A stretch of DNA of 64,000 bases, taken from assembly GCF_000813005.1 (NCBI RefSeq), contig NZ_JSYP01000010.1, positions 62,001-126,000 of the forward strand. The letters are read 5' to 3'. The position numbers were made by a program, and so were the translations under genes. Under the pieces are notes generated by a model. The model saw only the letters and a list, made by a program, of their open reading frames with translations, did not search any database and was not told the DNA's origin. How positions within the stretch are numbered: the stretch's first letter is position 1; each line of letters opens with the position of its first letter. This DNA comes from Flavobacterium sp. KMS (lineage in GTDB: Bacteria; Bacteroidota; Bacteroidia; Flavobacteriales; Flavobacteriaceae). Positions 15,807-24,903 of the stretch are shown here, piece after piece.

Positions 15807-16673
15807 ATGAAAAGAGATTTTTGTTTAGGGAGTGAATGGTTGTATTATAAAATATACACAGGAGTTAAAATGACCGATATTGTTTTAGTAGAAAAACTAT
15901 ATCCTATTATTTCATTATTAAAAGAGAAAAATCTAATAAGTAAATGGTTTTTTATACGATATAAAGACCCTGATGAACATTTGAGAATTCGTTTTTTGCT
16001 AGCTTCACCTGATAAATTATCTGAAATAATAGCAATGCTTTATCCTGTTTTGGATGAGATGTTAGAGCAAGACATTGTTTGGAAAGTAAAAACGGGTACT
16101 TATAAAAGAGAAATTGAAAGGTATGGCCAGAACACAATGATTGATTCAGAATTACTTTTCTACCAAGACAGTGAAATGGTTTTGCAATATTTAATCTTAA
16201 AATCGGGATTTGCAAATAACAACATACCATTGCTTTTTAGTTTTTGTGCGATTGATAGTTTTCTAAATTCATTTTTGTTAACAAGTGCAGATAAACTAAA
16301 ACTAATGGATGAGTTGCAATTATCTTTTAAAGAAGAATTTAATGGCGATAAGAATCTTAAAAAAGAAATGGATAAACACTATCGAGAGTTATTTCCTGAA
16401 ATGAATCGATTTTTATCTGGTAAAAGTATAAATGACAATCCTGAGTTTTTTGAATTTATACAAGAAAAACAAAACGAAGTAGATAAAGTGATTTTACAGA
16501 TTAAAGAAAATCTAGAAATTTCTCTATCAAGTTTTTTAAAGAGTCACATACACATGATGGTAAATAGGCAGTATACATCCAAACAAAGAATGTATGAACT
16601 ATTAATTTATGATCATTTATATCGATATTATAAAACAATAGCCTATCATCAATTGGCTCCAATTGAATCATGA
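15807..16673 (+). CDS. SpaB_C-type elimination protein (thiopeptide-type bacteriocin biosynthesis domain)
   Basis: This 288-residue protein has the features of the SpaB C-terminal family: an initial WLYYKIYTG segment, WFFIRYKDPDEHLRIRF near residue 48 and TYKREIERYGQNTM near residue 97 followed by ELLFYQDS. In split LanB systems this protein removes glutamate from glutamylated Ser/Thr to leave Dha/Dhb. It is the partner of the protein at 13364-15565. No LanC cyclase, radical SAM or YcaO gene is found near it. Confidence 0.88.
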   Translation: MKRDFCLGSEWLYYKIYTGVKMTDIVLVEKLYPIISLLKEKNLISKWFFIRYKDPDEHLRIRFLLASPDKLSEIIAMLYPVLDEMLEQDIVWKVKTGTYKREIERYGQNTMIDSELLFYQDSEMVLQYLILKSGFANNNIPLLFSFCAIDSFLNSFLLTSADKLKLMDELQLSFKEEFNGDKNLKKEMDKHYRELFPEMNRFLSGKSINDNPEFFEFIQEKQNEVDKVILQIKENLEISLSSFLKSHIHMMVNRQYTSKQRMYELLIYDHLYRYYKTIAYHQLAPIES

Positions 16674-16737
16674 TTATAGTGACACCAATTATTAATCAGT
16701 TTTTTTGATTAATTTTGGCTTCTATTTTTATATCAAC

Positions 16738-17181
16738 ATGCAATTTATAATCAAAGAACTTACTACTATTGAAGAAATGGTTGCTCAAATTGCGACCATG
16801 CAGTATTTATATCCTAATCTGGATTTGGAGAAATATGAATTATACCTATCAGAAATGGTTCCTCATAACTATACCCAAATTGCTGTTTTTGAGGATGATG
16901 TATGTTTAGGAATTACAGGATGTTGGTCATCTACAAAGCTTTGGTCTGGAAAATATTTGGAGATAGATAATTTTGTCGTACATCCAGATCATCGTTCTAA
17001 AGGAATCGGGAAATTACTGACGGATTATATTGAGAAAAAAGCACTTGATTTAGGATGTTCTAATATTGTTTTGGACGCATTTACTTCTAATTTTGCCGCA
17101 CATCGTTTTTATTATAATCAAGGTTATGGCCCTAAAGGATTTCATTTTGTAAAAATATTAGATGAAAATAAGTTGACTTAA
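16738..17181 (+). CDS. GNAT family N-acetyltransferase
   Basis: The ATG at 16738 gives a 147-residue protein starting MQFIIKELTT; an upstream in-frame ATG at 16705 adds 11 poorly conserved residues. The acetyl-CoA loop is HPDHRSKGIGKLL (R-x-x-G-x-G/A), followed by the conserved NIVLDAFTSNFAAHRFYYNQGY end. The substrate is unknown. It lies 64 bases after the SpaB_C gene on the same strand, so it could tailor the peptide product or be an unrelated resident. Confidence 0.85.
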   Translation: MQFIIKELTTIEEMVAQIATMQYLYPNLDLEKYELYLSEMVPHNYTQIAVFEDDVCLGITGCWSSTKLWSGKYLEIDNFVVHPDHRSKGIGKLLTDYIEKKALDLGCSNIVLDAFTSNFAAHRFYYNQGYGPKGFHFVKILDENKLT

Positions 17182-17280
17182 TATAAAAAAGCATAACATT
17201 TCCTTAATGAATCGATAAAAACGATATTAAACCAAAGAATTGGTTATTTTTGTTTTATAAATTTTATTACCACAAATATT

Positions 17281-18741
17281 TTGGGATTATATAAAAATCT
17301 TTTTAAACAGACAGCTATTTATGGGCTTGCGACAGTATTGCCACGAATGCTGAGTTTTTTATTAGTACGATTATACACCGGAATTTTACCAACAGCAGAG
17401 TATGGTGAGGTTTCTATCGTGTTATCGTGGATGGTTTTCTTTAACGTAGTACTTTCTTACGGAATGGAAACTGCTTTTTTTAGGTTTTATAATTCCGAAC
17501 CAGATAAGAAAAATGTCATTGCGACTTCTACAATTTCTATTTTTTGGTCATCAATTATTTTTCTTTTTGCAGCATTAATTTTTAGAAATACACTTGCAAC
17601 TCTTGCCGAAGTCGATGTGCAGTTTGTTACCTATTCGGTTTGGATTTTAGTTTTGGATGCATTGGTTTTAGTACCTTTTTCTAAGCTTAGAGCCAATCAG
17701 CGACCAATGGTTTATGCAGCAATAAAAATTGGAAATGTAATAGTAAATCTTGTTCTGAATATTTTCTTCTTGATGTACTTACCTAAACTTGCGGCTGATA
17801 ATCCAAATTCAGTTTGGGATAATTTATATGTAGAAAATTTCCAAATTGCTTATATTTTTATTGCTAACCTGCTTGCTAGTTTGGCTACTTTTATAGTGTT
17901 ATCTCCTAATTATCTTTCGCTTGGACGAAAATTTGACCCTATACTTTGGAAAAAAATGATGAAGTATGGTTTGCCAATTTTGGTGGCTGGATTAGCTTTT
18001 GCGGTTAATGAACATTTTGATAAAATCTTACTAGGTTATTTATTGCCGGAAAACATAGCAAAGTCAGAAGTTGGAGCGTATTCAGCATGTTATAAATTGG
18101 GTTTATTTATGGTTTTATTTGCAACAGCATTTAGATTAGGAATAGAACCTTTCTTTTTTAGTCATGCTAAAAATGCAAATGCACCTCAAACTTATGCAGT
18201 AATCACGAAATATTTTGTGATTCTTGGATCTTTGATTTTGTTAGGAGTAATTGTTTTTGCAGATATTTTAAAATTACTACTGTTAGAAAATAAATCTTAT
18301 TGGGAAGCTATGAAAGTAGTTCCGTTAATTATCCTGGCGAACTTTTTCTTAGGAATTTATAATAATTTATCGGTATGGTATAAACTAACTGATAAGACAA
18401 AAATTGGTGCTTACATATCGATAGTTGGAGCTATACTAACTTTAGTATTAAATTATCTTTTAATTCCGAAGTATAGTTACTATGGATCAGCAATTGCAAC
18501 AATTTCGGCTTACGGAAGCATGATGCTTATTTCGTATGTTTTAGGAAACAAGTATTACCCGATACCTTATGATATGAAGAAAATTGGAGCCTATTTAGGA
18601 ATTTCAATTGTATTCTCGGTTATTTCTTTTTACGGATTCAGAGAAAATTATTTTGTCGGAATTCCATTGTTCCTTCTGTTTGTTTATTTCGTTTATCATA
18701 ACGAAAAGGATACGATAAAAGGAATTCTTAGCAAAAAATAA
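17281..18741 (+). CDS. polysaccharide/oligosaccharide flippase (Wzx/MurJ-like superfamily)
   Basis: This 486-residue protein has about 12-14 membrane helices and starts with [25 protein letters not shown], the usual opening of MOP-superfamily polysaccharide exporters. It starts with TTG at 17281; no in-frame ATG is near, and TATTTTTG at 17245-17252 is a possible -7 element. It would flip lipid-linked glycans across the inner membrane. The next genes, dut and a sugar nucleotidyltransferase, are on the same strand. Confidence 0.85.
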   Translation: MGLYKNLFKQTAIYGLATVLPRMLSFLLVRLYTGILPTAEYGEVSIVLSWMVFFNVVLSYGMETAFFRFYNSEPDKKNVIATSTISIFWSSIIFLFAALIFRNTLATLAEVDVQFVTYSVWILVLDALVLVPFSKLRANQRPMVYAAIKIGNVIVNLVLNIFFLMYLPKLAADNPNSVWDNLYVENFQIAYIFIANLLASLATFIVLSPNYLSLGRKFDPILWKKMMKYGLPILVAGLAFAVNEHFDKILLGYLLPENIAKSEVGAYSACYKLGLFMVLFATAFRLGIEPFFFSHAKNANAPQTYAVITKYFVILGSLILLGVIVFADILKLLLLENKSYWEAMKVVPLIILANFFLGIYNNLSVWYKLTDKTKIGAYISIVGAILTLVLNYLLIPKYSYYGSAIATISAYGSMMLISYVLGNKYYPIPYDMKKIGAYLGISIVFSVISFYGFRENYFVGIPLFLLFVYFVYHNEKDTIKGILSKK

Positions 18742-18779
18742 CAAATTCAAGATTTACATTTAGCTTTAAAAATATAAAA

Positions 18780-19214
18780 ATGACGATTAATATTATCAAC
18801 AAATCACAACACGATTTACCTAACTACGAAACAATAGCTTCGGCAGGAATGGATTTGCGTGCTAATTTATCTGAACCAATAACATTAAAACCTTTAGAAA
18901 GAACAATAGTTAAAACTGGACTTTTTATAGAATTACCAATAGGTTACGAAGCACAAGTGCGACCAAGAAGTGGATTGGCTGCTAAAAAAGGAATCACCGT
19001 TTTAAATTCTCCAGGAACTGTAGATGCGGATTACAGAGGAGAGATAGGAGTAATTTTAGTAAATTTATCCAATGAGGTTTTTGTGATTGAAAATGGAGAA
19101 AGAATTGCACAACTTATTGTTGCCAAACATGAAAGAGCTGAATGGGTTGAAGTTAACGAACTTTCGGAAACATCAAGAGGCGAAGGAGGTTTTGGTAGTA
19201 CTGGGGTGAAATAA
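18780..19214 (+). CDS. dut: dUTP diphosphatase
   Basis: This 144-residue protein has all five trimeric dUTPase motifs: [45 protein letters not shown] and the C-terminal [10 protein letters not shown] arm. It hydrolyses dUTP to dUMP, keeping uracil out of DNA and supplying thymidylate synthesis. Length and motifs are normal for the family. Confidence 0.97.
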   Translation: MTINIINKSQHDLPNYETIASAGMDLRANLSEPITLKPLERTIVKTGLFIELPIGYEAQVRPRSGLAAKKGITVLNSPGTVDADYRGEIGVILVNLSNEVFVIENGERIAQLIVAKHERAEWVEVNELSETSRGEGGFGSTGVK

Positions 19215-19299
19215 AAATTAAATAATTTAAAGATTCAATGATTTAAAGATTCTGTAATCTTTCAATTTTTCAATCTTTTAATCTTTACAATAAAAAAAT

Positions 19300-20316
19300 A
19301 TGAAAATAATCGTTCCAATGGCAGGTCGCGGATCAAGACTTAGGCCACATACATTAACTATACCTAAACCATTAATTCCGGTTGCAGGAAAATCAATTGT
19401 ACATCGTTTAGTCGAAGATATTGCTAAAATTCTTAAAGAGCCTATCGAAGAGGTTGCTTTTATATTAGGTGATGAAGCTTTTTTTGGTGATGATGTCGTA
19501 GCAAGTTTAAAAGAGTTAGCAAATGGGTTAGGAGCTAAAGCATCTATTTATCGTCAGGATTTACCTTTGGGGACAGGACATGCTATTATGTGTGCCAAAG
19601 AATCTTTATCAGGGCCTGCGGTAATTGCTTATGCAGATACTTTAATTAGAGCTGATTTTGAATTAGATCCAGAAGCAGATGCTGTGATTTGGGTAAAACA
19701 AGTTGAGCAACCAGAAGCATTTGGAGTAGTTAAGTTAAATGCTAATAATGAAATTACAGAGTTGGTCGAAAAACCAAAAGAGTTTGTTAGTGACTTAGCT
19801 GTTATAGGAATATATTATTTTAAAGAAGTTGAAATTCTTAAAAATGAGCTTCAAATAGTTTTGGATAATAATATCCAGAACGGTGGAGAATATCAGATTA
19901 ATGACGGTATTAAAGCAATGATGGCTAACGGAAAAGTTTTTAAAACCGGTAGCGTAGATGAATGGATGGATTGTGGTAATAAAGATGTTACTGTCGAAAC
20001 TAATTCCAGAATGTTAGGATTCTTGCATAATGATGGAGAACATTTAGTAGATTATGATGTAAAATTAGAAAACTCAACTATTATTCCACCGTGTTACATT
20101 GGTGAAAACGTAGTATTGAAAAATGCAACTGTAGGACCTAATGTATCTCTAGGAAAAGGATGTTATGTTATTGATAGTTCAATCAAAAATAGTTTGGTGC
20201 AAACTAATGCACAAATAAAAAACGCTAATTTAGACAATGCAATGATAGGAAATCACGTTGTTTACGATGGTAAGTTTACTAGCATTAGCATAGGTGATTA
20301 TTCGGTTTTAGAATAA
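19300..20316 (+). CDS. sugar-phosphate nucleotidyltransferase
   Basis: This 338-residue protein opens with the nucleotidyltransferase signature MAGRGSRLRPHTLTIPKPL, followed by an Asp in YADTL for metal binding and a C-terminal left-handed beta-helix with hexapeptide-like repeats (residues 250-330). It activates a sugar phosphate with an NTP, as in glucose-1-phosphate thymidylyl- or uridylyltransferases; the exact sugar cannot be told. The flippase and dut genes precede it on the same strand. Confidence 0.9.
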   Translation: MKIIVPMAGRGSRLRPHTLTIPKPLIPVAGKSIVHRLVEDIAKILKEPIEEVAFILGDEAFFGDDVVASLKELANGLGAKASIYRQDLPLGTGHAIMCAKESLSGPAVIAYADTLIRADFELDPEADAVIWVKQVEQPEAFGVVKLNANNEITELVEKPKEFVSDLAVIGIYYFKEVEILKNELQIVLDNNIQNGGEYQINDGIKAMMANGKVFKTGSVDEWMDCGNKDVTVETNSRMLGFLHNDGEHLVDYDVKLENSTIIPPCYIGENVVLKNATVGPNVSLGKGCYVIDSSIKNSLVQTNAQIKNANLDNAMIGNHVVYDGKFTSISIGDYSVLE

Positions 20317-20367
20317 ACAAGAAGTCAAAAAGGGTTCGTTTTTACTTTAAATGTCAATAATATAAAA

Positions 20368-21717
20368 ATGAAAAAAAGAGTTTTAATAATTGTATTTATG
20401 GCTTTGCTTGGCAATCAGGCTTCGATAATGGCTCAAACTGAACCAGAAGATATTGCTATGGCTACCGATGAATTTCAGGACTCTTTTTATGAATCGTTAT
20501 TGCAAAAAGGTATCGAGAATTATGACAAAGCAATAACAGCTTTGCAAAAATGCGAGAAATTGCAACCTAATGACGCAACTGTTTATTTTGAATTAGGTAA
20601 AAACTACCTGTCTTTAAAAGATTATAGAAATGCTCAAAGTTCGTTTGAAAAAGCGGTACAGATAAATCCAAAAAACAAGTGGTTTTGGTTGGGTATTTAT
20701 GATGTTTCTTACCAGACTAAAAATTATCCTTTGGCGATAGAAACGATCCAGAAGATTATTCCGTTTGATGAGGAATATAAAGACGATCTGATTTCTTTGT
20801 ACATGATTACAAATCAGTGGGACAAAGCGCTTGCATTGATTAATGAAATGAATGACAAGTTTGGAAAATCAAGTGAAAGAGAATTATATAAGGCACAGAT
20901 TTTGTCACAAGGAAAATATCAAAATGTCGAAATAGAAAGTCTTACGGATCAGATTAAGAAAAACCCGAAAGAAGAGTCTAATTATATTGCTTTGATTTCT
21001 TTGTATGCAAAAAATAATGATGCTAATAAGGTATTGGAAATTACGCAACAATTAGAGAAAGCAATTCCAACATCGGAGTGGGCACAAGTAAGTTCTTTTA
21101 AAACGTATTTAGATCAGAACCAACCTGAAAAAGCAATCCAGGCAATGGATGTTGTTTTAAAAAATTCTAAAATAGATTCGAAAATCAAACATAGAATATT
21201 AAACGAATTTCTAATTTTTGTAGGTAAGAATCCACAATATAGTCCTGATTTGGATAAAGCGATTACTTATTTTAAGAATGACCCAGATGTAGATGTTGCA
21301 AAAGAAATAGGGAAGTTTTATCATAGCAAAAACCAATTTGATCAGGCAACTAAATATTATGAGTTGTCAGTAAATTCGGCTTCGCAAGTAGATATAGAAA
21401 CAAATTTACTTTTGCTTCAAGCGTACACCGAAACTAAACAATACGAACCGATGGGAAAACGTTCGCAGGTAATGATAGAAACATTCCCAACGCAACCGCA
21501 GTTTTATTTTTATTCGGGATTGGCTAATAATCAGTTGCAACAATTTAAAAAAGCAAAAGACGTTTTAGAAATGGGACTTGATTATGTTGTAGATGATGTA
21601 ACTTTAGAAGCAAATTTTAACATTCAGTTAGGAGAAGCTTATAATGGTTTAGGAGATTTGAAGAAAAAAGAAGCGTATTTTGCGAAGGCAAATCAATTAT
21701 TAAGACAAAAAAAATAA
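20368..21717 (+). CDS. periplasmic TPR protein
   Basis: This 449-residue protein has a signal peptide of about 22 residues (ending SIMAQ) and TPR repeats through most of its length, for example ATVYFELGKNYLSLKDYRNA. It has no catalytic motif. It is followed 43 bases later by the DUF4292 lipoprotein and then the EnvC-like gene; this gene order is common in Flavobacteriia and suggests a cell-envelope scaffolding job. Confidence 0.85.
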   Translation: MKKRVLIIVFMALLGNQASIMAQTEPEDIAMATDEFQDSFYESLLQKGIENYDKAITALQKCEKLQPNDATVYFELGKNYLSLKDYRNAQSSFEKAVQINPKNKWFWLGIYDVSYQTKNYPLAIETIQKIIPFDEEYKDDLISLYMITNQWDKALALINEMNDKFGKSSERELYKAQILSQGKYQNVEIESLTDQIKKNPKEESNYIALISLYAKNNDANKVLEITQQLEKAIPTSEWAQVSSFKTYLDQNQPEKAIQAMDVVLKNSKIDSKIKHRILNEFLIFVGKNPQYSPDLDKAITYFKNDPDVDVAKEIGKFYHSKNQFDQATKYYELSVNSASQVDIETNLLLLQAYTETKQYEPMGKRSQVMIETFPTQPQFYFYSGLANNQLQQFKKAKDVLEMGLDYVVDDVTLEANFNIQLGEAYNGLGDLKKKEAYFAKANQLLRQKK

Positions 21718-21760
21718 GAATCTTTTATTTTAGGTAAAAGTTCAAAACAAATAAATTCTG

Positions 21761-22543
21761 ATGAAGAAATATCTAATGTTATTGTTACTCGTTTTTATTG
21801 TTTCGTGCAAATCGAAATCGGGTGCAGTACAAGGAAATAATACGAACAAAGAGGAAGTAAATCCAGTTTCTGCGAATAAAATTATCGACGGACATTATAA
21901 TAATAAATTACAGTTTTCGACTTTATATATTAAAGCTAGTGCAAAATATTCGGATGATAAACAAAATCAGAATGTTACGGCTGAGATAAAAATAAAAAAA
22001 GACGAACAGATTTTGGTAAGCATTCGTTTTCTTGGAATTACAATGGCAAAAGCTTTAATTACACCAAATTCGGTAAGCTATTATGAAAAAATTAGTAGCA
22101 CTTATTATGATGGTGATTTTAGTAGTTTGAGCAAATGGTTAGGAACAGATTTAGATTTTAATAAAGTTCAAAATCTTTTGATAGGTGAAGCAATCGACGA
22201 CTTAAAAAAAGGAAAATACACTGAAACATTAATTGACAGATTATATCGTTTGGACGAGGCAAAAGAAACGGATATTAAAAAATCATTCTTTTTTGAAGCA
22301 GATAAATTTTTATTGGAAAAAGAACAAATTTCGCAAACTTCCAAAAATATCATGATGCAAATTGCATATGGTGAGAATAGAACTTTTGATCAGGGAATAC
22401 TTCCAACAAGTATTGCAATAGAAGCGATTCAACCAAAAGGAAAAACAGAAATCAATTTAAATTACAATACAATTACATTTAATGAAGAACTTTCTTTTCC
22501 TTATAGTGTCCCAAATGGATATAAAAAAATTATAATTAAGTAA
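21761..22543 (+). CDS. DUF4292 lipoprotein
   Basis: This 260-residue protein has a lipoprotein signal with lipobox VSC (Cys16) and a LolA/LolB-like beta-rich body, as in the DUF4292 family. The part around VSIRFLGITMAKALITPNSV is typical of that family. It is probably anchored in the outer membrane and involved in lipoprotein or lipid handling, by resemblance only. Its stop lies just before the EnvC-like gene. Confidence 0.82.
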   Translation: MKKYLMLLLLVFIVSCKSKSGAVQGNNTNKEEVNPVSANKIIDGHYNNKLQFSTLYIKASAKYSDDKQNQNVTAEIKIKKDEQILVSIRFLGITMAKALITPNSVSYYEKISSTYYDGDFSSLSKWLGTDLDFNKVQNLLIGEAIDDLKKGKYTETLIDRLYRLDEAKETDIKKSFFFEADKFLLEKEQISQTSKNIMMQIAYGENRTFDQGILPTSIAIEAIQPKGKTEINLNYNTITFNEELSFPYSVPNGYKKIIIK

Positions 22544-22566
22544 GTTTGCAAAAATATATTTTAAAG

Positions 22567-23814
22567 ATGCCAAAATTTCTCCTAAGCCTAATTCTTATTT
22601 GCACCACTTCGTTTATGTGGGCGCAAGACTCGCAACAAGAAAAACTGGAACAACGTAAAGCTCAGATTCAACAAGAAATTAGAGATAACGAAAAAATGTT
22701 GCAGTCTGTAAAGAAGAAAGAAAAATCTGCGGTGAATGTTTTTATTGTTCAGTCTAATAAAATAAAACTTAAAGAAAAACTAATCAATACTACCGAAAAG
22801 CAAACGAAGCTTTTGAGTAATGATATGTATATCAATCAATCAAAAATTAATAAGCTTAAGAAAGAGTTAGAGATATTGAAAGCTGATTATGCTAAGATGA
22901 TTCTTAAATCGTATAAAAGTCGCTCAGAACAAAGTAGAGCGATGTTCTTATTATCATCGGAGAGTTTTTTGCAAGCATATAAACGTGCACAGTATATGAA
23001 ACAATATACTAATTTTAGAAAAAATCAAGGAGAAGAAATTCAATCAAAATCACTTCAATTAGCTGATTATAATTCAAAATTAGACGGACAAAGACAGGTA
23101 AAGAAAAAAATCATTGCCGAAAATGAAAAGGAAAAAGTAGCATTAGAGCAAGAAAAGAAAGAACAGCAAAAACTAGTTAACTCGATTAAGAAAGATAAAA
23201 ATAAGATTATTGCTGATACGAAAAGTAAACAACAAGAATCGAAAAGAATCGACAGACAAATTGATCGTTTAATTCGTGAAGCTATTGCCGCTGCCAACCG
23301 TAAAGCTGCTGCAGAAAAAGAAAAAGAAACTGGAACAAAATCTGTTGCTGCAGTATCTGATACAAAAATTGCATTAACAGCCGAAGCTAAATTACTAGCT
23401 GCCGACTTTAAAGCTAATAGAGGTAAATTACCTTGGCCGGTAGAAAAAGGATTTGTATCATTGGGTTATGGTGATCAGCCACATCCTATTTATAATACTC
23501 TGGTAATTCATAATAGTGGTGTCGAAATCACGACAGAAGCAGGTTCAAACGCAAGAGCAGTTTTTGAAGGAGTTGTATCTAGCGTTATGGTATTATCTCC
23601 AATAAACAAGGCAGTAATGATCCAACATGGAGATTACTTTACAGTATATCAAAATTTAAGTTCTGTATCTGTAAGTAAAGGAGATAAAGTAAGTATCAAA
23701 CAAAATATAGGTAAGATTAGAACTAGTGGAGAAACAGGAAAAACAACCATTAAATTCTTAATACTACAAAACACAACATACAACAATCCGCAAAGTTGGT
23801 TGTATAATATGTAA
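22567..23814 (+). CDS. EnvC-like murein hydrolase activator (M23 fold)
   Basis: From the ATG at 22567 the protein has 415 residues: a signal peptide (MPKFLLSLILICTTSFMWAQ), a long coiled coil to about residue 240, and a C-terminal M23 peptidase fold. An earlier in-frame TTG at 22546 is possible but would put extra residues before the signal peptide. The metal-binding positions look degenerate (HNSGVEI, VYQNL in place of the usual His/Asp pattern), as in EnvC, which activates amidases rather than cutting peptidoglycan. A strong terminator follows. Confidence 0.88.
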   Translation: MPKFLLSLILICTTSFMWAQDSQQEKLEQRKAQIQQEIRDNEKMLQSVKKKEKSAVNVFIVQSNKIKLKEKLINTTEKQTKLLSNDMYINQSKINKLKKELEILKADYAKMILKSYKSRSEQSRAMFLLSSESFLQAYKRAQYMKQYTNFRKNQGEEIQSKSLQLADYNSKLDGQRQVKKKIIAENEKEKVALEQEKKEQQKLVNSIKKDKNKIIADTKSKQQESKRIDRQIDRLIREAIAAANRKAAAEKEKETGTKSVAAVSDTKIALTAEAKLLAADFKANRGKLPWPVEKGFVSLGYGDQPHPIYNTLVIHNSGVEITTEAGSNARAVFEGVVSSVMVLSPINKAVMIQHGDYFTVYQNLSSVSVSKGDKVSIKQNIGKIRTSGETGKTTIKFLILQNTTYNNPQSWLYNM

Positions 23815-23845
23815 TAAAAAACGGGACATTAGTCCCGTTTTTTTA
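23815..23845. terminator. bidirectional Rho-independent terminator
   Basis: ACGGGAC (23821-23827) and GTCCCGT (23832-23838) form a perfect 7-bp stem with an ATTA loop, flanked by A-run and T-run. It separates the convergent EnvC-like and CBS-domain genes and works in both directions. Confidence 0.92.
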
Positions 23846-23860
23846 TGGTTATATTTTGAT

Positions 23861-24280
23861 TTAATCGTATTGTTCTAAAAAGTATCTTACAACATCGGTT
23901 GTTGTAACAATACCTTTAAGTTCTCCATTATCGACTACAGGTAAAGCGTGGAATTCTTCTTTCACAAAAATTTCTGCTAAATCTCTTATAATCGAATCCG
24001 ATGATACCGTCATAGGTTTTGATGTCATTACTTGAGGAATGGTAAGCATATCCAGGATTGCTTCATCGGCACCTTCTTGTCCTTCAAATAAAGCTCCAAA
24101 TGTTAATCGGTTTATATCTGTACGACTTATAATACCAATCACTTCTTTACCTCGAACGATTGGGATGTGTCTAATGGTATTTTTTTTCAACTTTTCGACT
24201 ACCATTCTTAAGCCGTCATTTTCATTTGCAGTTACTACGGTTTTAGTCATTATATGACTAATTGGTTCTCTCTTTTTCAT
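23861..24280 (-). CDS. CBS-domain protein
   Basis: This 139-residue protein is a tandem CBS pair (about residues 8-65 and 78-137), with motifs HIPIVRGKEVIGIISRTDI and HALPVVDNGELKGIVTTTDV. Stand-alone CBS pairs bind adenine nucleotides and act as energy or redox sensors on partner proteins. Its partner is not evident, since both neighbours run on the other strand. Confidence 0.92.
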   Translation of the reverse strand: MKKREPISHIMTKTVVTANENDGLRMVVEKLKKNTIRHIPIVRGKEVIGIISRTDINRLTFGALFEGQEGADEAILDMLTIPQVMTSKPMTVSSDSIIRDLAEIFVKEEFHALPVVDNGELKGIVTTTDVVRYFLEQYD

Positions 24281-24497
24281 AATAGATGTGTTGTTATATT
24301 TCTATTAAAGGTGTAAAATATTTCTGATAAAAAATATGATTTTTATCACATTGGAGAAATGAAATCGAGGAGGAATAATTATTCCAATTTTAGGCTTTTA
24401 TTAAAAAAGAGTATCGAAATTTGCACTAATGAAGATAAGAATAGAAAAATCATCTTATTGTTCATTTGAAATTGTATCGATTGAAATTTAAAAATAG

Positions 24498-24505
24498 TAT
24501 TTTTG
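24498..24505 (+). promoter_or_regulatory. -7 element of rbfA, possibly leaderless
   Basis: TATTTTTG fits TAnnTTTG, with TTG at 24472-24474 upstream (23-base spacing). It ends five bases before the rbfA ATG, so the transcript would start at or next to the start codon. The string TTTGCACTA before ATG also occurs at 24420-24428, before a 20-codon frame. Confidence 0.45.
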
Positions 24506-24509
24506 CACT

Positions 24510-24902
24510 ATGGAAACAAATAGACAGAAAAAAATAGGCGGTGTCATCCAAAAGGATTTGGTTGATATTTTGCAAGGTGAAGTGAGAAAAAATGGAATTA
24601 ACAATTTGATAATTTCAGTATCCAAAGTTAGCGTAACTACAGATTTATCTGTGGCAACAGTATATTTAAGTATTTTTCCTCAGGATAAAGCTAAAGAAAC
24701 ATTGGCAGCAATTAAGTCAAATTCAACTTTGATTAAGCATGATTTATCACAACGCGTACGTTTACAATTACGTAAAGTGCCAAACTTAGTTTTCTTTATA
24801 GATGACTCATTAGATTATATTGAGAAAATAGATAATGCATTAGCAAATAGAGATAACCCAATAGAAAATCGTGATCTTTTAGAAAAAAGAAGAAAATCAT
24901 AG
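24510..24902 (+). CDS. rbfA: 30S ribosome-binding factor A
   Basis: This 130-residue protein shows the RbfA pattern: an N-terminal RQKKIGGVIQKDLVDIL helix, the VSVTTDLSVATVYLSIFP strand and the C-terminal LRKVPNLVFFIDDSLDYIEKID segment. RbfA binds the 30S subunit and assists 16S rRNA 5'-end maturation and cold adaptation. One base separates its stop from the next gene. Confidence 0.96.
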   Translation: METNRQKKIGGVIQKDLVDILQGEVRKNGINNLIISVSKVSVTTDLSVATVYLSIFPQDKAKETLAAIKSNSTLIKHDLSQRVRLQLRKVPNLVFFIDDSLDYIEKIDNALANRDNPIENRDLLEKRRKS

Positions 24903-24903
24903 T

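Noticed and set aside
13364..16673. Thiopeptide or azole peptide cluster
   Set aside because: No YcaO, dehydrogenase or pyridine synthase is present and the precursors lack a Ser/Cys-rich core.
22546..22566. TTG start for the EnvC-like gene
   Set aside because: It would place extra residues before a clean signal peptide that starts at the ATG at 22567.
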